Positions 45,978 to 57,003 are shown, counted from the first letter of the stretch. The stretch: 64,000 nucleotides of DNA from Gerris lacustris (GCA_951217055.1 OX578276.1:151335012-151399011), one strand, 5' to 3'. Translations and numbers: made by a program. Notes: generated from the letters alone by a model not told the origin.

Positions 45978-46002
45978 CTGAAGATGATATTATTTGTCGA
46001 AA
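45978..46002 (+). ncRNA. Hammerhead-ribozyme-like core, weak
   Basis: CTGAAGA, T, a three-pair hairpin GAT..GTC, then GAAA and CGC. It is the same layout as 43466 but with a weaker helix II and no convincing helix I. Likely a remnant of a Penelope-like element end. Confidence 0.3.
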
Positions 46003-46342
46003 CGCATTGTTAATTATTAATATAAAATTTTGGTGACAATATTGTTGTTAATTTCCATTAACCTCTTTAGTCATAATTATAAATGGTACCATAAAATCTC
46101 AGTAAAAAAAACCAATAATTCTTTTGACTATGTTGATCACTTCTTTTTATTGAATGTGGTTTAAAGATGGGTCAAATGAGGGATATATGTAAAACAAAAT
46201 CTTCTTCAAAACATCCTGATATGATAAAGAGTTACTAAATAGGTACTTATTGTGACGAAAGAGAAAATTTTATAAATCGACAAAGTACAAAATAGTAATA
46301 GTAATACTAGTTCATAATATCATAAGGAAAAAAGTTTTATTT

Positions 46343-46346
<4 letters not shown>

Positions 46347-46406
<60 letters not shown>
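46347..46406. repeat. (AT)n microsatellite
   Basis: About 60 bases of alternating TA, directly at the left edge of the following palindrome. Confidence 0.95.
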
Positions 46407-46407
<1 letters not shown>

Positions 46408-46417
46408 TGATATATAT

Positions 46418-47597
46418 TCTGGTGTATTTGATTTTAGTGGTTTATATAATGTTTTTTGGGGTGCTGAACACGAATGAGGTTGTCCAACAAAATTTCCCTC
46501 CGCAAATATGAGAAATCATCGAAAAACCACTAAAAATAATATTTATGAGTGGTTTTCAGCTTATAACTTGCAAAGCCATCTATTCACGCAAAAAGAGGTC
46601 AAGTAGTAAAATAAAAAGAAGAAAATAACCTTCAATTTATGTCTCTAACATTTTTTTGTACGTCGAATGGTTTTCACGCAAATGGGAGTTGAAATATCGG
46701 GAAAATTGTTTTTTTTTTGTGTTTTTTGTTTTTTTTTAAAAAAGACCAGTCATGCATCATGGCTTAATGAGCGAATTTTCAAAGAAAGCTGCGTGTTATT
46801 GGCTTATGATAATATACGAAAAATTTTCTTTAGAATTTGTATGGGTGAAAAGAAATATTTGGTACACAGGGGTACGGGTTACAAAAGTCAAAATAGTATA
46901 TACCCTTCAAGATGCATGTCGTTGGAAAGCTCTTTATGAGTACAGTATTTGTTGTTATGTTCACTTTTGTCATATAAGAGGGAGGTAAAATGGAAAAACA
47001 CGCTTTTATGCTATTTTTGACACTAAATTGCCGAAATTTGGCCCCAAAATGGACTCAAAAAATTCTGGCTAAGGAAGTGTACATAACAACAATTTCTGTA
47101 ATCTTAAAGAGCTTTCTAACGACATGCATCTTGAAGGATATATACTATTTTGACTTTTGTACCCCGTACCCCCGTGTACCAAATATTTCTTTTCACCCAT
47201 CCAAATTCTAATAAAACATTTTCGTGTATTATATTAAGCCAATAATACATAGATTTCTTTGAAAATTCGCTCATTACGTCATGGGGCATGACTGGTCTTT
47301 TTTAAAAAATTATCGATTTTCCCGATCGACTCCCATTCGCGTGAAAACCATACGACGTACAAAAAAATGTTATGTACATAATTTGAAGGTTATTTTCTCC
47401 TTTTTATTTTACTAATGGACCTCTTTTTGCGTGAATAGATTGCTTTGTAAGTTATGAGCTGAAAACCACTTAAAAATATTATTTTTAGTGGTTATTTGAT
47501 GATTTCTCATATTTGCGGGGGGAAATTTTGTTGGACAACCTCGGATTCGTGTTCAGCATCCCAAAAAACATAATCACTAAAATCAATTACACCAAAA
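46418..47597. mobile_element. Rep-K palindromic element (1.2 kb)
   Basis: Arms meet near 47000. Outer words GTGTATTTGATTTTAGTGG / CACTAAAATCAATTACACC and many inner ones (TTTTTTGGGGTGCTGAACAC; TCACGCAAAAAGAGGTC) are inverse. Near the centre both arms hold a TACACAGGGGTACGGGTTAC cassette also present in the Helitron-like element at 48.3-48.9 kb. ORFs here are by-products. Confidence 0.8.
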
Positions 47598-47907
47598 CTT
47601 TCCACTTCGAGCCTTCGAGCCCTTTTTGTGCACCATTTGAATTTTATACTATATTAGTCATATATAAAAAATAAAAAAAAAACTATCTTTTTTTTTGAAA
47701 CATTGATGAAACCAATGGTTTTCAATCAAGTGTTTTATTGTGGATTGAGGAGGAGACCCAAGAGAGGGTTGAAATATAGCCAAGGATTTTTTGAAGGAGG
47801 TTGTTTATTTTAATTTATTCCTCATTTGACCATCTATAAACCACGTACAACTAATTACATATTTATTATTGTTCAATCACCCAGAAATCAAATTGACTTT
47901 GTCTTAC

Positions 47908-48114
47908 TTGAATCAGCTTCGTTGCAGCCTTGCCTACCAACAGTGGCAGGCCAGACACAGGTACCGGAGTATTCGTCGAAGTGAAGGCCCGTAGGACAGG
48001 TGCTCTCAGTACCTTCACCGTCGATACAGTTGTAGAAAATGTTGCAGACACTCTCGTCAGGGTGAGCGAAGAAACCGTTTCTTCTGGGACAGAGATGATT
48101 GCCTTTTGGTGGTT
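47908..48114 (-). CDS. obst-A: Obstructor-A, second chitin-binding domain exon
   Basis: Acceptor TATTTCTTTAG, then AA CCA CCA AAA. Donor GTAAGAC follows GAT TCA A. With the C left by the previous exon the first codon becomes CAA, giving the linker ELQPPKGNHL. The domain has six cysteines in CBM14 spacing: LCPRRNGFFAHPDESVCNIF, YNCIDGEGTESTCPTGLHFD, EYSGTCVWPATVGRQGC. The FFAHPDESVCN and FDEYSGTCVWP motifs are strongly characteristic of obstructor-A domain 2. Confidence 0.95.
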
Positions 48115-48230
48115 CTAAAGAAATACAAATAAAAATAAGATTTTGTCAATCCAGAAAAAAAAAATACGTGTGGTGTCGCCACACCTGTGTTCATTAGGAA
48201 CGATGTTCTTAACGGTATCTTAGTTATTAA

Positions 48231-49192
48231 ATATCTTTATAAATAAAAATGAATGTTTGTCTGTCTGTCTGTCTCTTATGCCTGCCTAAACCGTTCATCT
48301 GATTGCGATGAAACTTTGGAGAACGGGTGGACGCATGCCCGGGAAAGTTTCTGATTTAGTATAACTATTTTCCGATTTTGTTACACAGGGGTACGGGGTA
48401 CAAATGTCAAAGTAATGAAAACCTTCAATGATGCATATTGTTAAAAAGTTCTTTAAGAGTACGAGTATAGTAATTGTTGTATGTACACTTTTGTATTTTT
48501 GTTTAATTTAGGAGGCGGGTAAAATGGAAAATTCAGGAAAATCATTTCTATAGTCTATATCTATCATCCGATTGCGACGAAACTTTGAGGAATGGTTTGA
48601 CGCATGGCCGGGAAGGTTTCTAAGTTAATAAAACTATGTTCCGATTTTGTTACACAGGGGTACGGGGTACAAATGTCAAAGTAATGAAAACCTTCAATGA
48701 TGCATTTCGCTAAAAAGCTCTTTAACAGTACATTAATTTTTGAACGCATGCCTTGGAAGGTTCCTGATTTAGTAAAACTATGTTTATATTTTGGTACACA
48801 GGGGTATGGGGTACAAATGTCAAAGTAATGAAAACCTTTAATAATGCATATTGTTGAAAGCTCTTTAAGAGTTACAGTAATTGTTGATATGTACATTTTT
48901 GTCTTTTTATAATTTAGGAGGAGGGGGGGGGGGGGCGGGTAAAATGGGAAATACAGGCAAAATATATCTAAATCTATTTATAAATAAAAATGAATGTTTG
49001 TTTATATGTATGTCTCTTATGCCAATATTGTATATTGTACAAGTGTATATTGCAAATTGTGATATAATTTTTTCATATATGGCAACATTATTCAACTAAA
49101 TAGACTACTAATAAGGGTTTTCAAAGGTAGCAGTTTTAGCTATACATTTCTTATGTTATTAGGCGATACGAAGTTAGCCGGGTCAGGTAGTA
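48231..49192 (+). mobile_element. Non-autonomous Helitron-like element
   Basis: The 5' side TTTATAAATAAAAATGAATG, (TGTC)n, CTTATGCC and GTTCATCTGATTGCGATGAA is typical of insect Helitron-type elements. The 3' side GGCGATACGAAGTTAGCCGG then GTCAGGTAGT resembles their end, although the expected CTAGT is changed. The interior has three tandem copies of a block with TACACAGGGGTACGGGGTAC and CCTTCAATGATGCATATTG. A second start-like word AAATAAAAATGAATGTTTG occurs at about 48983. Confidence 0.6.
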
Positions 49193-49208
49193 ATAATTAT
49201 TTATTAAT

Positions 49209-50870
49209 CTAGGCAGCAAAATGGAATTTTACTGACGAGTGATTAGATTTGCCTCCGAGACGAAGGCGAGGACAGGCTATCATAATTAACTGCCAAGGCG
49301 AAGCCGAGGCAGGCAATGAATAAACGAGGCAGAAATGTTTCCTTTGCTGCCTTGTTGCATACAATATTTTATCTACTCACGCTAAGCAGATAAAAAATGG
49401 AAGCTTAGGTAAGAGTTAGTTTGAGATGAATCGTCAACAAATTCAAACCAAAACAAGTCGTGTTCCAGTGTTGCCACTTCTTACTCGAGATTAATTATTC
49501 AAAGACCTACAGTTAAAATACTTTATCTACTCGCGGCAGCAAAATTAAACATTTCTTAACTGTTTTTAGGCTGGAAAGTACTATTTCCCTGATTTGTCAT
49601 TAAAATATTAAAAACAGGCAGGAAAGTAGTTAAAACAGTCAGGAAAATACTTTCTCTGCCTAGGCAGGGAAATATTTCCCTGCCTAGGCAGAGAAAGTAA
49701 CAGTGTTTACCTCTGCGTGTCATAACCTCTTATTTTGGCAAGAACAGTTTATACTATTATCTCTATCTTATAACATTATATATTATAGTTAAATAAGTAA
49801 TATTTAATAATAAATAAACGTTTTCATAATAAAATAATTTGTCTATATTTGTTAATTCTGTTAAATAAGTTCAATGATTAGTAGATCTTTAATTAAAATA
49901 ATAGTAGAGTCACTGGCTATACTGCAGCGTCATGTAAACATTGAACATCCATATTATTTTTATTATTGAAATCTTTCTAGATTAAACTAGCTACTTTTCT
50001 TAATTTATCCTAGTTACTTCTTTTCTTTTAAGCAATAGAAGATATCTTAAACACTTTTATTAATTGTTTAGTAAAAATATAAATAAATATTTTATATTCG
50101 TGCATTATTCATTCAGAAGTTATGTGTGTTATAAAGGTGTGTTTTGTATTTTGTTGTTATAGATTGAGTTTGCTTTTCACTTATTGTTATTATTCCCGTT
50201 TCTTATTTGAACATTAATTTTAGTTAATACATATGTTATTATCTTTATTAATATGACACATAGTTATTAACTATGTTATATTAATAAAGATAACATTTTA
50301 GCAGCTTCATTTTTCTTCCGCAAGTAGATAAAATATTGTATGCAACAAGGCAGCAAAGGAAACATTTCTGCCTCGTTTATTCATTGCCTGCCTCGGCTTC
50401 GCCTCGGCAATCAAATAGGTAAATTACCTGCCTCGGCTTCGCCTCGGCAGTTAATTATCTTAGCCTGTCCTCGCCTTCGGCTCGGTGGCTAATCTAATCA
50501 CTCGTCAGTAAAATTCCATTTTGCTGCCTAGTTACATAAATAACTATTTTCAGTTTATCATTTTTAATCTTTTAAATAATAATAATACATTAATATTATA
50601 ACACTGCTTTGTAATAAAACAAGTATGAAACTGAATTAAAATAACACAGATTAAAATAAATCTAAACACAAACAAAATCAGAGGTTATGACACGCAGTGG
50701 TAAACACTGTTACTTTCTCTGCCTAGGCAGGGAAACCTAGGCAGAGAAAGTATTTCCCTGACTGTTTTAACTACATTCCTGCCTATTTTTAATAATTTTA
50801 TGACAAATCAGCGAAATAGTACTTTCCAGCCTAAAAACGTGCCGTGAGTAGATAAATAATAAAATCACAA
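49209..50870. mobile_element. Rep-F complex with crossed inverted repeats
   Basis: Arm A (49209-49390, CTAGGCAGCAAAATGGAATT...) is inverted at 50320-50531. Arm B (49519-49733, CTGGAAAGTACTATTTCC, CTCTGCCTAGGCAGGGAAAT) is inverted at 50681-50862. The order is A-B-spacer-A'-B', so the pairs cross rather than nest. The arms are rich in GCCTCGGCTTCGCCTCGGC words. No transposase ORF. The spacer 49760-49910 recurs at 26120-26290. Confidence 0.8.
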
Positions 50871-51164
50871 TGGTAAGTATACGAGGTTAACTACTTATAC
50901 ATGACGGAGTTAAAAAAGAGACAACATTAAAAGCAACTAACTGTTTTTACTTAGCGAAGTTAAGGCAAAATTAAAAGAAAAGCATTCTTTTTATCACTAA
51001 GCGAGTATCTTGCAATAAATATGTATTGAATATTGAGAAAAAAGTTAATCATGATGAGATGATGGTTAAAGAGTATGGTTGTAGTATAATGAGGGAATAA
51101 GACTATTCCCTAACCCTTTACGCATACTCCATTTAAAATATTCTTCACTACACAAAAATGTCTC

Positions 51165-51300
51165 CTTGTATCAGGTTAAATTTTGCTTTGCTCGTGAGGT
51201 TTTACTACCCTCGCTGTCGCTCGGGAACAAACTCCACACTCGCATGCAAAATTGCAAAATTGCTACTTTCCGCACGAGACGCATAATGTACTATTACGTG
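51165..51300. repeat. Rep-H fragment
   Basis: AAACTCCACACTCGCATGCA, CGCACGAGACGCATAATGTA and neighbouring words match 14680-14770. Confidence 0.6.
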
Positions 51301-51359
51301 AGGCTTCACGCACAACTATTTTTATTTCCTTGAGTATTAATATATTATTTTGTACGTAC

Positions 51360-51569
51360 GTAGTTCGATTCTGTCACCACACTCTACGTTGAAAGGTTGG
51401 TCACACTTGTTAGTTTTTCTGTTGAGCGGGTCGAACACGAGTCCGTCCGGGCAGAGTTTAGGAGTGGCTACGTTGTCTTCGCACTGCCAGTATTTGTCGC
51501 ACATCACGTCGTCCTCGAACTGACCGTTCTTCTTTGGGCATTTGAACGATGCTCCCTCTCTTTGACCAC
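51360..51569 (-). CDS. obst-A: Obstructor-A (CPAP3-A), first chitin-binding domain exon
   Basis: Obstructor-A is a secreted chitin-binding protein of the cuticle assembly zone. In flies it is needed to organise chitin and protect the growing cuticle in epidermis and trachea. Acceptor TTTGTTTGTTTCAG (ending 51570) precedes GT GGT CAA AGA, so the preceding exon must give one base (phase 1). Domain 1 has six cysteines: SFKCPKKNGQFEDDVMCDKY, WQCEDNVATPKLCPDGLVFD, PLNRKTNKCDQPFNVECGDR. It is nearly diagnostic of obstructor-A by CPDGLVFDPLNRK and NKCDQPFNV. Donor C|GTACGTA at 51359 joins in frame to the next exon. The four exons found make about 239 residues, the usual length without the signal peptide. 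Confidence 0.95.
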
Positions 51570-51637
51570 CTGAAACAAACAAACAATTGTATTTCATTAC
51601 TAATACTCTCAACAGAAAGCAGAACAAGATTTCAAAA

Positions 51638-52306
51638 TAAACTGCCAATTAGTGTGACACATAGCTTCTTCGCATCCTAGCACGTACTTTTTACGATTTT
51701 ATACTTTTACAAACCATTTTTGTCTAATTTATTGAATTGTTTTCTCCGTTTTTGCTTCCGAGCTTACCGAAGGTAACGGAAGCTATTTGATCGTTCTGAA
51801 AAACGAAAAATTTTAAGGTCTCCGATTTCAAACATTCCAAGACAGAAATCCGTTTTAGACATCAGGAAACATTTTTGGTTCCGTGTCTGTCTGTCGTTTA
51901 ATTTTTGCAGACCAACATCTTAAAAACTACACATCCCATTTTAATGAAATTTGGATGGTAGGTCATAATTAGATCATTGTTGGTGTCATATAAGTTTCAA
52001 CCATCTGTGCCTTTGTTTCTTTTCCACATGCGCATAAACATACCTTTAATTACACCTTTAGCTTCAAAAGTACTTATCTGATTTGTATGAAACTTTAGCC
52101 CTAGATTAATTTCATGCGTCTGCGCTTTTTAACTTTTGCTAAATTTTTACTTTAATTCATGTAGAAAATCAAAACAATTTGGACAGATTAAAAAAAAAAT
52201 CAGGGGAAACAAAGAAATTAGACAATAATGGCTTGTAAAAGCATAAAATAAATAAAGAACGTGATAGGATGCGAGGAAGCTATGTGCCACACCAATTAGC
52301 AGTCTA
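51638..52306 (+). mobile_element. Rep-A element, complete with both inverted ends
   Basis: Left ACTGCCAATTAGTGTGACAC and right GTGCCACACCAATTAGCAGT are inverted over about 100 bases. Flanking TA on both sides is compatible with a TA target site. The family hairpin is at 51754-51785, and the body shows CAGACATCAGGAAACATTTT and two internal repeats. It is the best full-length reference (669 bp), inserted about 70 bases upstream of the obstructor-A domain-1 exon. Confidence 0.88.
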
Positions 52307-52399
52307 TTTTTTTTCTTTTCGCTCAGTTTGCTATTTTTGTTTAAAAGGAATTAAGAGTACCAAAATAAACTTATTTGAATTCAGAGCTGGAATATCTGT

Positions 52400-52620
52400 T
52401 GTTGTTAAGATTTTATTTGTTGTTATAAAATTTACATTCATTGTTGTTGTTACATTTATATTTGAGGTTATTGAGTTTAAATTTGTTTTTGTTGAGTTTA
52501 CATTTGATTTTGTCGAGTTTATATTTGTTGTTGTTGAGTTTACATTTTTGTTGTTGAGTTTAAATTTGTTGTTGTTAAGTTTACATTTGTTGTTGTTGAG
52601 TTTACATTTGTTGTTTGTTG
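52400..52620. repeat. TTG-rich 18-24-bp tandem repeat
   Basis: TTTGTTGTTGTTGAGTTTAC-type units repeated about nine times with length variation. Confidence 0.85.
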
Positions 52621-52641
52621 AGAAGGAGTTACAAATAATGG

Positions 52642-52930
52642 ATGCGGGTGATTAGTTGGATGACCCCGAGAGAGACTCCAAGTGAAAGGAGAAGTGAACC
52701 GAACATGAACATCTTAAGCCACAGCGAGTCGCTGAAGACAAGACGATGTGTCAAGGTGGTTGTATCAGACTGTACGACCGAGCATTATATCACCCGACCT
52801 AAAGTCGTTCCACACCGTCAGACAATCAGGCAACTTCCCCATTCCATTCTAAAAACAAACGCGCTTACAAATTATATCATTGAAACCAGAGACTTCCAGA
52901 ATATTCTATTTTCCTAAAATAATAATCCTG
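52642..52930 (-). other. Non-repetitive GC-richer island, possible 5' exon
   Basis: On the minus strand ATG at 52712 (context TTAAGATG) opens MFMFGSLLLSLGVSLGVIQL, a signal-peptide-like stretch, behind about 200 bases of non-repeat leader. The layout mirrors the 803-854 exon and leader. However, no good phase-1 donor follows (only GTAACT at about 52632, phase 2), so it cannot be joined cleanly to the obstructor-A exon at 51569. Confidence 0.3.
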
Positions 52931-52937
52931 AACCCTC

Positions 52938-53020
52938 TTAACCCTAGAACGACACGCTTTTTTTTACGTTGACTCCACACAGGGGTCAGCGAGACCCCAA
53001 TTAATTATTGGTTAAATTAA
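52938..53020 (+). mobile_element. Possible piggyBac-type end
   Basis: TTAACCCTAGAACGACACGC combines the TTAA target with the CCCTAGAA start of piggyBac-family termini. A GGGGTC..GACCCC hairpin follows. No partner end or transposase was found. Confidence 0.3.
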
Positions 53021-53239
53021 TTAATAAACATTTTCCTATTATTTTTGTTATTTATATATTTTTTTAAACATAGTTTGTCATTCTAACTACACCATTTAAT
53101 TTTGACCAAAACAAATAAGGATTTTAAAATTAAATAGTATACATATATATATTTTCATCAAAATTTTTTTAGAAAAATTTGACGTTATAAAAAAAAATTA
53201 TATAAAATTTGGTTTCGTCAATTCGTTATATCTAAAATT

Positions 53240-53546
53240 ACAGCATTAAGCTCGCTTCAATGATACCGTTTTTGAGAAATACTTTTTTCCCACGTTTTTT
53301 TTTCAGAGATTTTGGGGGTAGTGCCCCCAAATTTGGAGTTAAAATTAATTTCTAGATTTCGCCTCGGGGTATGATTTTTCTAAACACGAATGCCAAATTT
53401 CGTCAAAATCGGCCAAGTAGTTTAGGCTCCAGGCGTCTTTTGCGTCAGGCGTCTTTTGGCTTCCAGAAGTCAGACAGACATTTTTTAAAAACCACTTTAT
53501 TGGATTCAGGGCGATCACAATACTTTCTCTTTATATGAGAAAGTAA
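53240..53546 (+). repeat. Retroposon 3' end with terminal hairpin
   Basis: TGCCAAATTTCGTCAAAATC followed by AAAACCACTTTATTGG, CAATACTTTC and the hairpin ACTTTCTC..GAGAAAGT (53522-53544), then an A-rich tail. The layout is the same as Rep-B 3' ends, though the body is not closely similar. Confidence 0.5.
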
Positions 53547-54040
53547 AGAAAACAACAATTTTTTTTAAAGAAATTGAAAGTAACCACAAAAAGTAATTCC
53601 TCAACAGAATAGTAAAAGCATTTTGTTTCTTACAAGTAATGTCTTTGGGAATTTATGAAAGTTTTCTTTAGTTTCCTCGGAAAAACTTTCCCATCGATTT
53701 TCACACTTCACTTTAGTTTTCAACGAGGTCAAATAATAGTCGATTATCAACTCCTTAATCGTTTTGAATGCATGCAACATTTTAAGATCTATTATAGTGC
53801 ACCATAAAGGTTTAAATTTATTTTTAGAACGTATTGATAATGTACAATAAGCTTATTGTACATAAACATGTTTACACTATAAATAAAGAAGACGTCTTTA
53901 CCAAAGGTATCAATTATAATTGCATAATGCACTCAATCACTGGTACTTTTATGGAAACCTAGAATTCTATCATATTATCATCTAGCCGCTGAAGTCTGCA
54001 TAACAAATACACATGTCAACTCACCTCTAACCCACTTTGA
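53547..54040. other. Spacer, no gene seen
   Basis: Non-repetitive AT-rich DNA without exon signals. Confidence 0.35.
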
Positions 54041-55275
54041 CCAGAAACAGAAATGTCTCTCTAACCACTTCTATCCCCCTCCCTCTATTAACCACTTTGC
54101 ACTTCTCCAACTAATATTGTCCTCCTTTACCCACCTCTAAAAACTTCCTCCTACATCTACCCACCTTAGGCGATCTCTAACTACTTCTTTCTACCTCAAC
54201 CCACCTCTAACTACTTCTTTCTACCTCTACCCACCTCTAACAACTTCTTTCTACCTCTACTCATCTCTGGCCACCTCTTACTACCTTTGTCGACCTCTAA
54301 CAACTTCTTTCTACCTCTAACTACTTCTTTCTACCTCTACCCACCTCTAACAACTTCTTTCTACCTCTAACTACTTCTTTCTATCTCTACCCACCTCTAA
54401 CTACTTCATTCTACCTCTACTCATCTCTGGCACCTCTAACTACTTCTGTCGACCTCTAACTACTTCTTTCTACCTCTACCCACCTCTAACTACTTCTTTT
54501 TACCTCAACTCATCTCTGGCCACCTCTAACTACTTTTGTCAACCTCTAACTACTTCTTTCTACCTCTACCCACCTCTAACAACTTCTTTCCACCTCTATT
54601 CATCTCTGGCCACCTCTAACTACTTCTTTCTACCTCTACTCATCTCTGGCTACCTCTATCTACTTCTGTCGACCTCTAACTACTTCAGTCGACCTCTAAC
54701 TACATATTTCTACCTCTACTCATCTCTGGCCACCTCTAACTACTTCTGCCGACCTCTAACTGCTTTTGTCGACCTCTAAATACTTTTTTCTATCACTACC
54801 CACCTCTAACTACTTCTTTCCACCTCTACTCATCTCTGGCCTCCTCTAACTACTTCTGTCGACCTCTAACTACTTATTTCTATCACTACCCACCTCTAAC
54901 TACTTCGTTTTACCTGTACTCATCTCTGGCCACCTCTAACTACTTCTGTCGACCTCTAACTACTTATTTCTATCACTACCCACCTCTAACTACTTCGTTT
55001 TACCTGTACTCATCTCTGGCCACCTCTAACTACTTCTGTCGACCTCTAACAACTTTTTATACCTCTACTCATCTCTGGCCACCTCTAACTACTTCTGTCG
55101 ACATCAAACAACTTCTTTCTACCTCTACCCACCTTTAACAACTTCTTTCTACCTCTACCTACTTTTGGCCACCTCTAACTATCTCTGACCACCCCTAATT
55201 ATCTCTGGTCATCTATAACTACTTCTGTTCATCAATAACCACCTCTGAGTACCTGTAACCATCTATAACCGTGAA
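54041..55275. repeat. 1.2-kb pyrimidine-rich minisatellite
   Basis: Units built from CTACTTCTTTCTACCTCTAC and CCACCTCTAA (about 30 bp), mixed with TCATCTCTGGCCACCTCTAA and TTCTGTCGACCTCTAAC variants in a longer super-repeat. The plus strand is almost free of G apart from CTGGCC and GTCGAC. Such strand bias can favour triplex or other non-B structures. Confidence 0.93.
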
Positions 55276-56390
55276 AGACTTCGTATAACCTAATAACCTA
55301 ACAAATGATTATGTTCACGCACTCTTCACCTTCACAAATTTCGAATTACAATTAAGAATATACAGCCTAACTTGTGCTTCAAAGTGCGCATGCTACAATA
55401 GATTTTATTAACCAGTACCATTCTCTAATTGAATTTGATGAAAGAAGCAGAAAACAAAGACAAAGCAAATGAAACAGGGAAGGGAAAGTGTTATATGTTT
55501 GTATTAAATAGCTAAGGTAATATAACGGAGGTATATTAGTCTGTTAACTCTACAGCGTGACTGATCCATGTCTAATGGATTATCTTTACATCAGCTATTA
55601 ATAAAACAACCATTACACAATGTTTCATCTCACAACGGAGAATCGCAGCAATAAGGATTCGTCGTTTCATTACAATAATGTTATTTACACATCCGCGAGG
55701 CATCGTGTATCTTTAGTATCTGCTTCAAGAATTTACTTAATACCACCTTAGAGTCAAGAACGTTAAAAATGTTTAAACAGCTGATTGTTTTTTTTTTTAA
55801 AAAAAAGGAAAAAAACCCTTGGAACTTTACTTCTTATGAAATAAAACAAGAAAGTTAACAAGCCAAGGTCGTATTCATGACATATCTTTAGAATTTAAAA
55901 TAAAAACCAGTTGCTTTCATAAAAGAACTATTTGTTGTTTTTTTTTCAGAAATACCTAACTTAAAAAAACTTGAAAAAATATATGTTCATAAATAATATG
56001 AAATTAATAAATATGTAAAAAAAAAAAAAAAAAAATGAAATATATCCGATGTTCGTCTCAATATTTCGATGTTTAGCATTGTATTAATTTAAATACCAAA
56101 AATTTAGGCAATAACTTAAAATTATTAATTATATAATTATTTTTTATTAAATGTGTCAATAGGACACAAATATATTATGTATATAAAGGACCCACTTATG
56201 TGTTTATATTTTTTTTTTCTTTTTGGTTATGAAGAGTTTTGAATTGTGGCTATATTTTGATAATAAAATAATTAATATCTGAATATTATATTGCGGGTAA
56301 AATATAAATTGATTACAATATATTAATGAGTACATTGTATATTTCTTTACACAATTTGTATTGCTATCATGTGCAAAAATTGAATTTGCT
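55276..56390. other. Spacer, no gene seen
   Basis: A-runs at 55799-55806 and 56017-56035; otherwise AT-rich and featureless. Confidence 0.35.
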
Positions 56391-56394
56391 TTAT

Positions 56395-57003
56395 TTTGCT
56401 TCCAAGCTTACCGAAGGTAACGGAAGCTATGTGATCGTTCTGAAGAACGAAAATTTGTTGTCTCCGATTTCAAAAATTCTAAAACAGAAATCCGTTTCAG
56501 ACAACAGGGAACGTTATCGGTTCTATGTCTGTCTGTCGCTCAATTTTTGCGAACCAACATATCTTAAAAACTACTCATCTGATTTTAAAGATAATATTAT
56601 GGTATGGTAGGTCATAATTTGCCTATTGTTGGTCCCATATAAATTTCAACCTTCTACGCTAGTTTGTTTCTCTTCCACATGCGCACAAACATACATTTAT
56701 TTACACCTACATCGTCAAAAGTACTTGTCTATTTTGTTGGGAAAAAGTAGTTGTATATGAAATTTGGATAGTTTGTCGAAAGTAGTCTGCATATAGTTCC
56801 AGATTAATTTAAACCGTCTGTGCTCTTTAAATTTTGCTAAATTGGTACATTAATTATTCATGTAAAAACTCAAAACAATATTGAATGATTTAAAAAAGGG
56901 GTAGAAATTAAATTTGACCAAAAATACGGTTTAAAAGCATAAAATCATTAAATTATACGAAATAATTCGTGACTTAGCTATGTGCCACACAAATTGGCCG
57001 ACT
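56395..57003 (+). mobile_element. Rep-A copy, near complete
   Basis: From GCTTCCAAGCTTACCGAAGG to TATGTGCCACACAAATTGGC. Its 94-codon ORF is fortuitous (see rejected items). Confidence 0.82.

Larger units (their letters stand above)
44733..47907 (-). other. obst-A: Intron of obstructor-A between domains 2 and 3 (3.2 kb)
   Basis: Donor GTAAGAC at 47907 and acceptor TTTACAG at 44733. It contains Rep-E, an AT microsatellite and a 1.2 kb palindrome. Confidence 0.88.
48115..51359 (-). other. obst-A: Intron of obstructor-A between domains 1 and 2 (3.2 kb)
   Basis: Donor GTACGTA at 51359 and acceptor TTTCTTTAG at 48115. It holds a Rep-G end fragment (48160-48213), the Helitron-like element, Rep-F and a Rep-H piece. 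Confidence 0.88.

Noticed and set aside
47930..48118. Plus-strand 62-codon ORF
   Set aside because: Antisense shadow of the obstructor-A domain-2 exon.
52642..52917. 91-codon plus-strand ORF
   Set aside because: No recognisable domain. The opposite strand offers a better signal-peptide reading, so it is treated as a shadow.
56326..56610. 94-codon ORF
   Set aside because: Lies over the Rep-A hairpin and body; other Rep-A copies do not keep the frame.
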